10,257 nt of DNA from DUUI01 sp964627845 (GCA_964627845.1 CAZVKL010000033.1:1-10257); one strand, 5' to 3'; numbered from the stretch's first letter, positions 1-6,936 are shown. The notes: generated by a model from the sequence alone, not told the origin. Made by a program: numbers and translations.

Positions 1-38
1 CTAGGGTCTTTATTCAAACAACGTGGACATTGTTTCAT
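1..38 (-). CDS. N-terminal fragment of a zinc-finger protein, possibly ComFA-like
   Basis: Only the first 12 codons lie in the window: ATG at 38-36 followed by Lys-Gln-Cys-Pro-Arg-Cys-Leu-Asn-Lys-Asp-Pro, open to the left edge. The start is supported by AGGTGAT (complement of 42-48), which fits the 16S anti-Shine-Dalgarno sequence. It lies 40 nt downstream of the permease stop on the same strand, with no terminator hairpin between, so read-through from the importer operon is possible. A CxxC pair followed by Asn-x-Asp-Pro recalls the zinc-binding start of the ComFA DNA-uptake helicase family, but this is recognition by eye from 12 residues. Any small zinc-ribbon protein could begin this way. 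Confidence 0.45.
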   Translation of the reverse strand, partial: MKQCPRCLNKDP

Positions 39-78
39 CTTATCACCTAGTCTTTGTATAGTATTTTTTGGTTTGTTC

Positions 79-1038
79 CTATTGTTCTTTTAATCTAGAA
101 CGTTGAATTAATACAGCAATTATAATGATGACCCCTTTAACTAAGCCATTTAGGAAAGGAGGTATTTTAGCTGCAACAAGGATACCTTCAATCATTTGTA
201 ACATGATTGCTCCTAAAAAAGTACCGATGATTCGGCCTCTTCCACCTGCCATGTTTGTTCCGCCTATCGCTGTCGCAGCGATAGCGTCCGTTTCAAATGC
301 CATCCCAACGTTAGCAGCAGTAATAGAAGTCAACCGAGACATTAGTAGAAATGAACTCAAACCAGTTAATAAACCAGCCATACTAAACACAAACGTTTTA
401 ACTCTGTCGACATTTATTCCGTTAAGCTGTGCAGCTCGTTGGTTAGATCCAACAGCATAAATATATCGACCTATTTTTGTTGTTCTCATCATCCAACTGA
501 TAATTATTGTTACTGCGATAAAGAAATAAACTAAGTTTGGAATCCCAAAGGTTTCTCCTGCGGCGATCATTCTAAATGTATCGACAATATCATAACTAAT
601 ATTAAATGGACCACCTTGACCCAATTGTATAATAACCGATCTAAACGCAGCCATTGTTGCGAGTGTCACGATGAATGGTGCCATTCTCCCTTTGGTGACT
701 AGAACTCCGTTGATCATTCCTAACAATAAACCAAATATTAAACAAAATACCAATGTAATGATTGCGCTACCTGTACTGTTTAATACAACGACTCCCAACC
801 CAGAGACAAGGGCTGCCATAGATCCTAATGAAAGGTCAATTTGTCCTGAGATAATGACTAGGGTCATTCCTATTGCGATAATTCCTTTTATCGTTGATTG
901 TAGCAGTAATAACGAAATGTTATTGAAGGTTAAGAAATTTGGGTTTACAGCGATCGCGACAATACATAACAGTACAAACGATAAAATATACGAATGATTG
1001 ACTGCAATATGTTTTAAAGTAGATTTAGTTCTGTCCAT
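79..1038 (-). CDS. Sugar ABC transporter permease, RbsC-like (CUT2 family)
   Basis: The 319-residue integral membrane protein forms the channel of a ribose/galactose-type ABC importer, probably as a homodimer with the ATPase encoded just upstream. Hydrophobic segments run through almost the whole chain (about residues 17-32, 42-64, 72-88, 90-113, 121-139, 168-184, 215-234, 252-290 and 296-312). Family hallmarks of BPD_transp_2 are GQIDLSLG at 65-72 and the cytoplasmic coupling motif IGGTNMAGGRGRIIGTFLGA at 258-277, close to E. coli RbsC. Length is normal for the family. A GGAGG site (complement of 1045-1049) sits 6 nt before ATG. The start overlaps the end of the ATPase gene by 14 bp, so the two are probably translationally coupled. 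The sugar transported cannot be read from the permease. Confidence 0.93.
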   Translation of the reverse strand: MDRTKSTLKHIAVNHSYILSFVLLCIVAIAVNPNFLTFNNISLLLLQSTIKGIIAIGMTLVIISGQIDLSLGSMAALVSGLGVVVLNSTGSAIITLVFCLIFGLLLGMINGVLVTKGRMAPFIVTLATMAAFRSVIIQLGQGGPFNISYDIVDTFRMIAAGETFGIPNLVYFFIAVTIIISWMMRTTKIGRYIYAVGSNQRAAQLNGINVDRVKTFVFSMAGLLTGLSSFLLMSRLTSITAANVGMAFETDAIAATAIGGTNMAGGRGRIIGTFLGAIMLQMIEGILVAAKIPPFLNGLVKGVIIIIAVLIQRSRLKEQ

Positions 1039-2527
1039 TGTTAACCTCCAAATTTGCGCCTGTTGAATAATACATTACATTATGTTGAGTTAGTTGCTCT
1101 CTATTTAATATTGAATTTATCTCACCTTTATACATAACGATACACCGATGAGCTATTTTGTAGATTTCTGGAAATTCATTACTGAATATAATGATTCCTT
1201 TTCCTTGATTTGATAACTCAGAAATAAATCGATATATTTCATATTTAGATCCTACGTCAATCCCTTGAGTTGGATTGTCTAGGATATAAACATCTGAATC
1301 CAATTCCAACCATCTTCCTAAGACTACTTTTTGTTGATTACCACCCGATAACGTCGTAATTAACTCTCGGGGATTGTGTGCTCTAATATCGAGTGATTCT
1401 TTATGTTTTAAATATCTTTGTAATTCCTCTTTATGGTTGATGAGTTGACCTTTTTCATAAACATAATTGGCAATCGATAAGTTTTCTTTGATACTTAAGT
1501 CACTGATAATTGATCGCTCTTTTCTATTTCGCTGAACCATTGATATCTCTGATTTCATTATTTTAGCGATAGACTTTAAATTGACTTTTCCTTTTGGTGT
1601 ATGAATTTCACCTTTTGTGACGGTTCTAGCACCAAATAGAGCCTCCGCAAGTTCGCCCCGACCATCACCGTGTAATCCAGTAATTGCGAGAACTTCACCT
1701 TTGCGAAGTTCAAATGAGATGTTCTTAAAGAATGGTTCGAGTGTAAAATCGGACACTTTAAAAACGACTTCTTCTAATGGAGGGTTGATTTTCAGTTCCT
1801 CTTGTATTAACTCTTTTCCGACCAACAATTGCGTTGCGATATTCTCGTTTATATCAGCCATTTTACCTGATTCAATATATTTACCATCTCTAAGGACTGT
1901 GTAAGAATCACAGATTTCAAATAATTCCGGCATTTTGTGAGAAATATAGATCATGGTCACCCCTTTTTGTTTTAGCGTTCTCATGATACTAAATAATTGA
2001 TCAATTTCTTTATTAGTTAAGGCAGTTGTAGGTTCGTCCATAATAATTAACTGAGAATCAAATAATAATGCTTTCGCAATTTCAATTAACTGTTTATGTG
2101 AGGTATCACAATCTTCGACCATCCACATTGGGTCGATGTCTATCGCCATGTCAGTGAAGATTTCTTTTGCTTTATTGATCATTTGTTTCTTATCTAATGT
2201 TCTGTTTTTAAGCAATAATTCATTTCCTAAGAATAAATTTTCATAAACTCTAAGATCATTGACAAGATTTAGTTCTTGATGGATAAAACTAATTCCAGCT
2301 TGATGGGCTTCTTTTGAATTATGAAACTCAACATCTTTTCCATCTAAAACAATTTCTCCAGAATCTTTCGAATAGACACCACCGAGTATTTTCATTAATG
2401 TCGATTTTCCTGCACCATTTTCTCCTAAGAGTCCATGGACTTCAGCCTTTTCCACATTGAAAAAAACATTTTTTAATGCGTGGTTTCCACCAAAACTTTT
2501 GTTTATGTTCTTCATTTCTAAGTACAT
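1025..2527 (-). CDS. Sugar ABC transporter ATPase with two nucleotide-binding domains, RbsA-like
   Basis: This 500-residue cytoplasmic protein powers the importer and has the tandem-domain form of the RbsA/MglA family. Domain 1 (about 1-240) has Walker A GENGAGKST at 35-43, Walker B with catalytic Glu in IIMDEPT at 161-167 and the switch His in ISHK at 195-198, but its signature is degenerate (DTSHKQ near 141-146). Domain 2 (about 250-500) has a degenerate Walker A (GLHGDGRGEL, 284-293), an intact signature LSGGNQQK at 393-400, and Asn418 where the catalytic Glu is expected (LDNPTQGIDVG). Thus only the site made by Walker A/B of domain 1 and the signature of domain 2 looks competent. AGGAG (complement of 2534-2538) lies 6 nt before ATG. 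Transport of a pentose, hexose or related sugar is likely; the substrate is unknown. Confidence 0.94.
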   Translation of the reverse strand: MYLEMKNINKSFGGNHALKNVFFNVEKAEVHGLLGENGAGKSTLMKILGGVYSKDSGEIVLDGKDVEFHNSKEAHQAGISFIHQELNLVNDLRVYENLFLGNELLLKNRTLDKKQMINKAKEIFTDMAIDIDPMWMVEDCDTSHKQLIEIAKALLFDSQLIIMDEPTTALTNKEIDQLFSIMRTLKQKGVTMIYISHKMPELFEICDSYTVLRDGKYIESGKMADINENIATQLLVGKELIQEELKINPPLEEVVFKVSDFTLEPFFKNISFELRKGEVLAITGLHGDGRGELAEALFGARTVTKGEIHTPKGKVNLKSIAKIMKSEISMVQRNRKERSIISDLSIKENLSIANYVYEKGQLINHKEELQRYLKHKESLDIRAHNPRELITTLSGGNQQKVVLGRWLELDSDVYILDNPTQGIDVGSKYEIYRFISELSNQGKGIIIFSNEFPEIYKIAHRCIVMYKGEINSILNREQLTQHNVMYYSTGANLEVNNGQN

Positions 2528-2538
2528 AATTAACTCCT

Positions 2539-2580
2539 AAAAACAGAACATTAAGACAAGTTAACTTGTCTTAATGTTCT
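2539..2580 (-). terminator. Perfect 36-bp palindrome with T-run between binding-protein and ATPase genes
   Basis: Positions 2545-2580 form a flawless palindrome: AGAACATTAAGACAAG, a TTAA centre, then the exact reverse complement. In the leftward transcript this gives a 16-bp stem with a 4-nt loop, followed by GTTTTT (complement of 2539-2544), which runs straight into the AGGAG of the ATPase gene. It begins about 10 nt after the binding-protein stop. The form fits an intrinsic terminator that leaks, or a 3' stabilising stem, so that the binding protein is made in excess over the membrane parts, as is common in ABC importer operons. The stem is AT-rich, so complete termination is doubtful. A protein-binding site is an alternative. 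Confidence 0.65.
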
Positions 2581-2590
2581 AAATATTATT

Positions 2591-3682
2591 TTAAATTCCG
2601 CTTTCGTAGCGAATCTTCCAAGTTTCGCCTTCCATGAACTCTTCATAGTTAGCATTATCAATTTCTTCAGTGTCAATTAAAATTAGACCACTTGGTTCTT
2701 CACCATTTAAGACATCGACACCTAATTTAACTGCTTCACGGACCATATGAGGAGCGAATGAATAAGTTACTTGCATAACGCCTTCTGCTTCCCACTCGTC
2801 AAATGTTTCGAGGTTTTCTTTACGTCCACCAACTCCACTGACTAATCGAATGTCTAGTTCAGCATCTCCACTATAGTTCTTGATTGCATCTAGTACACCT
2901 AAAACAACTTCATCATCATGAGTAAAGACAGCTTTTACACTTTCTACTTCTTCTGTAGATGAGTTATTTAAGAATGACTCCATTTGTTCTTGAGCTTTTG
3001 CTCTTTGCCAATCTGTCGATACACTTAATACAATTTCGAAGTTTTCGTTTGCTGTTTTCATGAATCCATCAGATCTTTGTTGAGGTACTGTTGAATTATC
3101 ACCTTTAAATTCAAGAATGTTTACAGTACCTTCTGCTAATTCAGCTTCGAAGAATTTATTGAAATATTCTCCTGACATTTCCCCGATTGTATCGTTGTCG
3201 CCCATAATTTCAGCAGTAGGTGTAAATTCATTGATAAGTCTGTCATAAATGATTAATGGGATGCCAGCGTCCATTACTTTTTGTGCAGCCGAGCGTAATT
3301 CATCCCCATTATGTGGCCATAAAACAATAACGTCTACTTCCTCAGAAATTAACTGGTCGATTTGGTTGTTCTGTTCACTTGATTCACCAGATGTTAAGAA
3401 AGAATATTCAAATCCATGTTCTTCTGCTAATTCTTTGACTGAAGCTTCAGCATGTTTAATACTTTCTCCAGTGAAACCATGGGTTGCGTTTGGCATAACG
3501 ACACCCATCTTTTTGTCTGTCATATCGCCGGTTGGTTCATCATCTGTTTCACCTTCATCAGGTTCAGCAGGATCAGTTGTTGGTGGAGTCTCTTGTTCTG
3601 GGTCAGGGGTTGGTTCTGCTGTACAAGCAACTAACATTAACGCCAGTAATAGACTCAGTAATACTTTGATAGTCTTAATCAT
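2591..3682 (-). CDS. Sugar-binding lipoprotein of the ABC importer (Peripla_BP_4 family)
   Basis: The 363-residue protein captures the sugar outside the membrane and delivers it to the permease. Residues 1-19 are a lipoprotein signal peptide (Lys3, Lys6, hydrophobic core) with lipobox LVAC at 17-20, so Cys20 would be lipidated and anchor the protein. Residues 21-57 are a disordered linker rich in Pro, Glu, Asp and Thr. The folded domain starts near Lys58 with KMGVVMPNATHGF and shows RbsB-like features: NNQIDQLISEEVDVIVLWPHN-type segment (105-125), YDRLI (146-150), a GDN at 161-163, and FTHDDEVVLGVLDAI (253-267). An AGGAGG site (complement of 3689-3694) lies 6 nt before ATG. It follows the repressor gene by 34 nt with no hairpin between, so the two probably share a transcript. 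Related xylose- or multiple-sugar-binding proteins are equally possible; the ligand is unknown. Confidence 0.93.
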   Translation of the reverse strand: MIKTIKVLLSLLLALMLVACTAEPTPDPEQETPPTTDPAEPDEGETDDEPTGDMTDKKMGVVMPNATHGFTGESIKHAEASVKELAEEHGFEYSFLTSGESSEQNNQIDQLISEEVDVIVLWPHNGDELRSAAQKVMDAGIPLIIYDRLINEFTPTAEIMGDNDTIGEMSGEYFNKFFEAELAEGTVNILEFKGDNSTVPQQRSDGFMKTANENFEIVLSVSTDWQRAKAQEQMESFLNNSSTEEVESVKAVFTHDDEVVLGVLDAIKNYSGDAELDIRLVSGVGGRKENLETFDEWEAEGVMQVTYSFAPHMVREAVKLGVDVLNGEEPSGLILIDTEEIDNANYEEFMEGETWKIRYESGI

Positions 3683-3716
3683 AATCGTCCTCCTTGTTAT
3701 TTTAGACTAGTTACTG

Positions 3717-4706
3717 CTATCGTTTACTCGATTCTCTTAAGATGATTTCATGCGGTAAAATAATCTTCTTTGAGATTACATTGATGTCTTCAATCTTTTC
3801 ATGAAGCAAGCGCATCGCTTGAACACCTAAATCGTATCGAGGTTGTGCCACCGTTGATATCGTTGGTTCATAGAACTTGGTGATTGAGTCATTATCAAAC
3901 CCAATTACTTCCACTTCTTCACCAACTTTTTTATTCCTTTTCTTAAGTTGATTGATACAACCAATCGCATTGCTATCGGATACACAGAGTATTGCCGTGA
4001 TATTCGAATGTTTTGTCAATAATTCTTTTGTGACTTTAGAAGCTGTTTCGTATGTGTAGTCTGAAATCACTATTTTAGTTGGATCAAATTCAATATTATT
4101 TTCTTCTAACGCTTTTTTATATCCTAGCTCACGGGCTTTCTCTGAGCATTCGTAATAATTACCACTAATTAAACCAATTGATTTATGTCCTTTATTAATA
4201 AAATGTTCTACTGCCTGTTTTGCTGCTTCTTCGTTTCCAATTGTAACGTATGTTATATTGTCCGCTCCAGAATATTCGCAACACTCAACATATGGATATT
4301 TTGAACCTATATTTTCAACGACGGATTGTTGACTTTTTGTAATAAAACTAATTATTCCATCTACTTGTTTTGCGCGTATCATATTGAAGAAGCGCTCTTC
4401 ACGTTTAGTATCTAATTTGGTTACACCTACTAGTACCTGATACCCTTTTTTACTTGCTTCATCTTCTATACCAGAAAGTATCTTCGAATAGAATGCATTT
4501 AAGATCGTTGGTATTAAAACTAAAACCATATTGCTTTTTGACGTCGATAAGTTTCTAGCATTTTGATTAAGTGTAAAACCAGTATTCTGTATTACAGCCA
4601 ATACTCTCTTTCTTGTTTCAGCACTAACTTTAGGATTATTATTCAATACCCTAGAAACGGTAGCGACTGAAACATCAGCTAATTTAGCGATTTCTTTTAC
4701 AGTCAT
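3717..4706 (-). CDS. LacI-family transcriptional repressor of the sugar locus
   Basis: This 329-residue repressor has a classic LacI/GalR layout. Residues 2-22 form the helix-turn-helix (VKEIAKLADVSVATVSRVLN), with VATVSR in the recognition helix. The hinge helix is near 47-55 (NQNARNLST), whose Leu53 is the residue that normally wedges into a central CpG of the operator. Residues about 60-326 form a sugar-binding-protein-like effector domain. GAGGT (complement of 4711-4715) precedes ATG. Its own promoter carries a GTGTAATCGTTTACAC palindrome over the expected transcription start, which predicts autorepression. As first gene of the importer operon and divergent from two catabolic genes, it most likely controls both arms in response to the imported sugar or a product. 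The inducer is unknown. Confidence 0.93.
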   Translation of the reverse strand: MTVKEIAKLADVSVATVSRVLNNNPKVSAETRKRVLAVIQNTGFTLNQNARNLSTSKSNMVLVLIPTILNAFYSKILSGIEDEASKKGYQVLVGVTKLDTKREERFFNMIRAKQVDGIISFITKSQQSVVENIGSKYPYVECCEYSGADNITYVTIGNEEAAKQAVEHFINKGHKSIGLISGNYYECSEKARELGYKKALEENNIEFDPTKIVISDYTYETASKVTKELLTKHSNITAILCVSDSNAIGCINQLKKRNKKVGEEVEVIGFDNDSITKFYEPTISTVAQPRYDLGVQAMRLLHEKIEDINVISKKIILPHEIILRESSKR

Positions 4707-4717
4707 AAATACCTCAG

Positions 4718-4733
4718 GTGTAATCGTTTACAC
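4718..4733. promoter_or_regulatory. Operator O1, LacI/CcpA-type palindrome
   Basis: GTGTAATCGTTTACAC is a 16-bp palindrome with one mismatched pair and the central CG typical of LacI-family operators. It covers the expected start of the repressor/importer transcript, just downstream of that promoter's -10 box at 4738-4743. The simplest reading is autorepression by the adjacent LacI-family protein. The sequence also fits a catabolite-responsive element for CcpA, so dual control cannot be excluded. Confidence 0.72.
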
Positions 4734-4737
4734 TCCC

Positions 4738-4767
4738 ATTATATGCTTTAATGAAATATAATGTCAA
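4738..4767 (-). promoter_or_regulatory. Promoter of the repressor-importer operon
   Basis: On the minus strand a perfect TTGACA (complement of 4762-4767) is followed after 18 bp by a perfect TATAAT (complement of 4738-4743). The expected start is near 4731, inside operator O1, giving a leader of about 25 nt with GAGGT before the repressor ATG. This is a strong sigma-70/sigma-A type promoter and would serve repressor, binding protein, ATPase and permease together. Confidence 0.8.
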
Positions 4768-4793
4768 TAAAAAACATAATATTAATTAAATTA

Positions 4794-4823
4794 TTGATTA
4801 AACGCTTACATTGTGGTTATAAT
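4794..4823 (+). promoter_or_regulatory. Promoter of the oxidoreductase-isomerase operon
   Basis: TTGATT (4794-4799), four of six matches to the -35 consensus, is followed after 18 bp by a perfect TATAAT (4818-4823). The expected start near 4830 falls in palindrome O3. The AT-rich stretch upstream (about 4766-4793) could act as an UP element. The leader is short (about 29 nt) and carries AGGAGGT at 4844-4850, 8 nt before ATG. Confidence 0.72.
4797..4810. promoter_or_regulatory. Possible operator O2 in the promoter spacer
   Basis: ATTAAACGCTTACA matches the reverse complement of O1 (TGTAAACGATTACA) at 11 of 14 positions, keeping the central CG and one good half-site (TTACA). It lies between the -35 and -10 boxes of the rightward promoter, where a bound repressor would block polymerase. 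The left half-site is weak, so this is a tentative call. Confidence 0.4.
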
Positions 4824-4828
4824 AGTTA

Positions 4829-4842
4829 TGTAATGCTTTACA
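4829..4842. promoter_or_regulatory. Possible operator O3 over the oxidoreductase transcription start
   Basis: TGTAATGCTTTACA shares 12 of 14 bases with O1 on the same strand (TGTAATCGTTTACA), and its five-base arms are perfectly inverted. It sits just after the -10 box and covers the expected start. The odd point is a GC centre in place of CG, which LacI-type proteins usually prefer; binding may be weaker or need the neighbouring sites. Confidence 0.55.
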
Positions 4843-4858
4843 CAGGAGGTCATAACTC

Positions 4859-5995
4859 ATGTCAAAAAATAATATAAGAGTCGGTGTCGTTGGAACAGGC
4901 TTTATTGGTACTGTTCATATTGAAAACCTAAGACGCCTACCAAATGTCGAAGTGGTGTCAATTACGACGACGCAGGACACTACCAAAGTACGTGATCAAT
5001 TCAATGTTGAGTCTGTTTTTAACGACTATAAAGAAATGATTGATCAGTCCGCGCTTGATGTCATCCACATTTGTTCACCAAACTACACACATGCAGAAAT
5101 CACTTTATACGCACTTGATCATGGCGTGAACGTTTTCTGTGAGAAGCCCATGGCTTTAAGCATTGAGGAAGCTCAACAGATGACTGACAAATTGAAGGAG
5201 AAGAACCTCAAAGGTGGTTTGAACTTTCATAACCGATTCTTTGCGACAGTAAAAGAAATGAAAGAAAGAGAAATTGGAGATATCATCAGTGTCCATGGTC
5301 AATACATTCAAGACTGGCTCCTCTTACAAGAAGATTACAGTTGGAGACTCATTTCTAAAGAATCGGGAGACACTCGAGCTGTTGCTGATATTGGATCACA
5401 TTGGTTTGATTTAGCACAGTTTACCAGTGGCCATAAGATCGTTGAGGTAATGGCTGATTTTAAAACTCAATATCCTACGCGTATGAAACAAATTGGTACG
5501 ATCGAAACTTTTAAAAAATCAGATGATGATGCTCAATTTGAAGAAATAGAAATTGACACAGAGGATGTCGCGGCAATATTAGTAAGATTTGATAATGGAG
5601 CGATTGGTACCGTTATGGTTTCTCAAATGGCTGCTGGAGAGAAGAATAACTATTCTTTAACTTTATCCGGCACTAAGAATTCTCTGACTTGGAAAGCGAT
5701 TGATTCTAATCGATTATTTATTGGCCATCGAAACGAACCGAATCAAATTTTAGAAAAGGACCCTTCCCTTTTAAGTGGTAATGCTTCTCATTTATCGGCC
5801 TATCCTGGAGGTCACTTCGAAGGGTTTGGGGATGCATTTAAACATGCCTTTATTGATTTTTATCAACACTTGCAAAATGATGAATATACACCTAGTTACG
5901 CAACTTTTGAAGATGGCTTGTATATTACGAAGATCATTCAAGCAGTTTTTGAATCAGCTAAACAAAATAAATGGATCGAGGTAGAAAGCTTATGA
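4859..5995 (+). CDS. Gfo/Idh/MocA-family NAD(P)-dependent sugar oxidoreductase
   Basis: This 378-residue cytoplasmic enzyme should oxidise a sugar or cyclitol hydroxyl with NAD(P). The N-terminal Rossmann fold shows GTGFIG at 12-17 for the dinucleotide, CSPNYTHAE at 72-80, and the family EKP at 95-97, whose Lys96 is catalytic. The C-terminal substrate domain contains QDWLLLQEDYSWRL (151-164) and DIGSHWFDL (177-185) with the usual Asp177/His181 catalytic pair, plus GGHFEGFGDAFKHAF (317-331). The DWLL...WRL and DIGSHW segments recall the levoglucosan-dehydrogenase/3-oxo-glycoside branch, seen by eye only. It is first in a two-gene operon and overlaps the isomerase gene by four bases (ATGA). A myo- or scyllo-inositol dehydrogenase is an alternative, though no other inositol genes are nearby. 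Confidence 0.9.
   Translation: MSKNNIRVGVVGTGFIGTVHIENLRRLPNVEVVSITTTQDTTKVRDQFNVESVFNDYKEMIDQSALDVIHICSPNYTHAEITLYALDHGVNVFCEKPMALSIEEAQQMTDKLKEKNLKGGLNFHNRFFATVKEMKEREIGDIISVHGQYIQDWLLLQEDYSWRLISKESGDTRAVADIGSHWFDLAQFTSGHKIVEVMADFKTQYPTRMKQIGTIETFKKSDDDAQFEEIEIDTEDVAAILVRFDNGAIGTVMVSQMAAGEKNNYSLTLSGTKNSLTWKAIDSNRLFIGHRNEPNQILEKDPSLLSGNASHLSAYPGGHFEGFGDAFKHAFIDFYQHLQNDEYTPSYATFEDGLYITKIIQAVFESAKQNKWIEVESL
5978..5982 (+). promoter_or_regulatory. Ribosome binding site that fixes the isomerase start
   Basis: GAGGT lies 9 nt before the ATG at 5992 and inside the last codons of the oxidoreductase gene. It chooses that ATG over the in-frame ATG at 5971, which has no such site and would add seven residues (MDRGRKL) before a conserved-looking MKLGLHSAIL start. 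Confidence 0.8.
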
Positions 5996-6894
5996 AATTA
6001 GGACTACATTCAGCAATACTAGCAGATTATGACTTAGAGGGATTGTTTAAAAAAGCGAATGAGATTGGACACAAAACTTTAGAAGTCTGTTGCTGGCCAA
6101 AAGGAAAAGCAGAAAGAAGATATGCTGGTGTTACCCATATTGATATCGACAATATGGATATTGAGCATATCAAAAACTTACAAACAAAATATGATATTGA
6201 GATTGTTGCCTTGGGTTATTACCCTAATGCGTTAAGCCAAGACAAGGAAGAAGCGTCTATAGCGATTGAACATATTAAGAAACTTATAAAAGCAGCAAAA
6301 GAATTGGGTATCCCAATTGTCTCTACTTTTATTGGTAAAGATCACACAAAGAATGAAGAGGAGAACTTCGATAATTTCATTAAAGTGTGGGAGTCTATCA
6401 TTACATTAGCCGAAGAAAACAAAATAAAGATTGCGATTGAAAATTGTCCAATGTACTTCACCAAAGATGAGTGGCCTTCTGGTAAAAACTTAGCCTCTTC
6501 ACCTCATATTTGGACTAAGATGTTTGATGCCATTCCTTCCGATTATTTTGGTTTGGCCTATGACCCTAGTCATTTAGAGCTACAACGAATGGACATACTG
6601 AAAGTCATTGATGATTTTAAAGATAAGATTTTCCATGTTCATATTAAAGACATTCACGTGGATGAGGATAAACTTAATGAGTATGGTATCTTCACTCACC
6701 CTTCCAATTACATGGATTTTAGAATTCCGGGTCGTGGTGATATTGATTGGAAGGAGTTTATAGACAAACTGAACACCATCAATTACACCGGTCCTATTGT
6801 TGTTGAGGTGGAAGACAGAGCTTATGAGGATAGTGATGAGTCTATCATTGCTGCTGTTACTGAGAGCTATAAACATCTTGAACCTCTGTTCTAA
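5992..6894 (+). CDS. Sugar isomerase/epimerase, TIM barrel (AP endonuclease family 2 fold)
   Basis: With the start at 5992 the product is 300 residues, normal for the xylose-isomerase-like TIM-barrel family. Strand-loop motifs that hold the divalent metal are visible: IAIENCP with Glu150, LAYDPSHL with Asp191 and His194, FHVHIKD with His217, and VEVEDRAY with Glu272 or Glu274. GRGDIDW (247-253) is also typical. Members isomerise or epimerise keto-sugars, dehydrate inosose, or eliminate the aglycone from 3-oxo-glycosides. Coupling by an ATGA overlap to a dehydrogenase implies it acts on the ketone that enzyme makes. The exact reaction cannot be told from sequence alone. Transcription ends just after the gene at the hairpin 6907-6933. 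Confidence 0.9.
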   Translation: MKLGLHSAILADYDLEGLFKKANEIGHKTLEVCCWPKGKAERRYAGVTHIDIDNMDIEHIKNLQTKYDIEIVALGYYPNALSQDKEEASIAIEHIKKLIKAAKELGIPIVSTFIGKDHTKNEEENFDNFIKVWESIITLAEENKIKIAIENCPMYFTKDEWPSGKNLASSPHIWTKMFDAIPSDYFGLAYDPSHLELQRMDILKVIDDFKDKIFHVHIKDIHVDEDKLNEYGIFTHPSNYMDFRIPGRGDIDWKEFIDKLNTINYTGPIVVEVEDRAYEDSDESIIAAVTESYKHLEPLF

Positions 6895-6906
6895 CTATTA
6901 TCAAAT

Positions 6907-6933
6907 AGAAGTAAGTTAATCTTACTTCTTTTT
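6907..6933 (+). terminator. Intrinsic terminator of the oxidoreductase-isomerase operon
   Basis: AGAAGTAAG (6907-6915), a TTAAT loop and CTTACTTCT (6921-6929) form a perfect 9-bp stem, followed by TTTT (6930-6933). It starts 12 nt after the isomerase stop codon. The extended -10 box of the next gene starts only 4 nt after the T-run, so terminator and promoter are packed together. Confidence 0.85.
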
Positions 6934-6936
6934 AAA

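Noticed and set aside
125..460. Plus-strand open frame opposite the permease gene (also 671-997)
   Set aside because: The product has no recognisable domain, and the opposite strand encodes a clear permease with family motifs; it is a shadow frame.
1617..1904. Plus-strand open frame opposite the ATPase gene
   Set aside because: It has a low-complexity Ser/Asn/Pro-rich product and lies antisense to a motif-complete ATPase gene.
3249..3710. Plus-strand open frames opposite the binding-protein gene (also 3452-3634)
   Set aside because: The Ser/Gly/Val runs arise from the antisense of the acidic linker. There is no ribosome site or domain.
4776..4794. AT-rich near-palindrome around TTAATTAA between the divergent promoters
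   Set aside because: The symmetry breaks beyond the 8-bp centre. It is expected from base composition and is better read as a possible UP element.
5775..5984. Alternative plus-strand frame inside the oxidoreductase gene
   Set aside because: It is fully contained in a conserved gene in another frame, and the product is not protein-like.
5971..5991. Upstream in-frame ATG giving a 307-residue isomerase
   Set aside because: It has no ribosome site, and the added MDRGRKL is simply the GAGGT region read in frame. ATG at 5992 has GAGGT 9 nt upstream and the typical ATGA coupling.
6580..6876. Minus-strand open frame inside the isomerase gene
   Set aside because: It is antisense to metal-binding motifs of the TIM barrel and has no domain or promoter.
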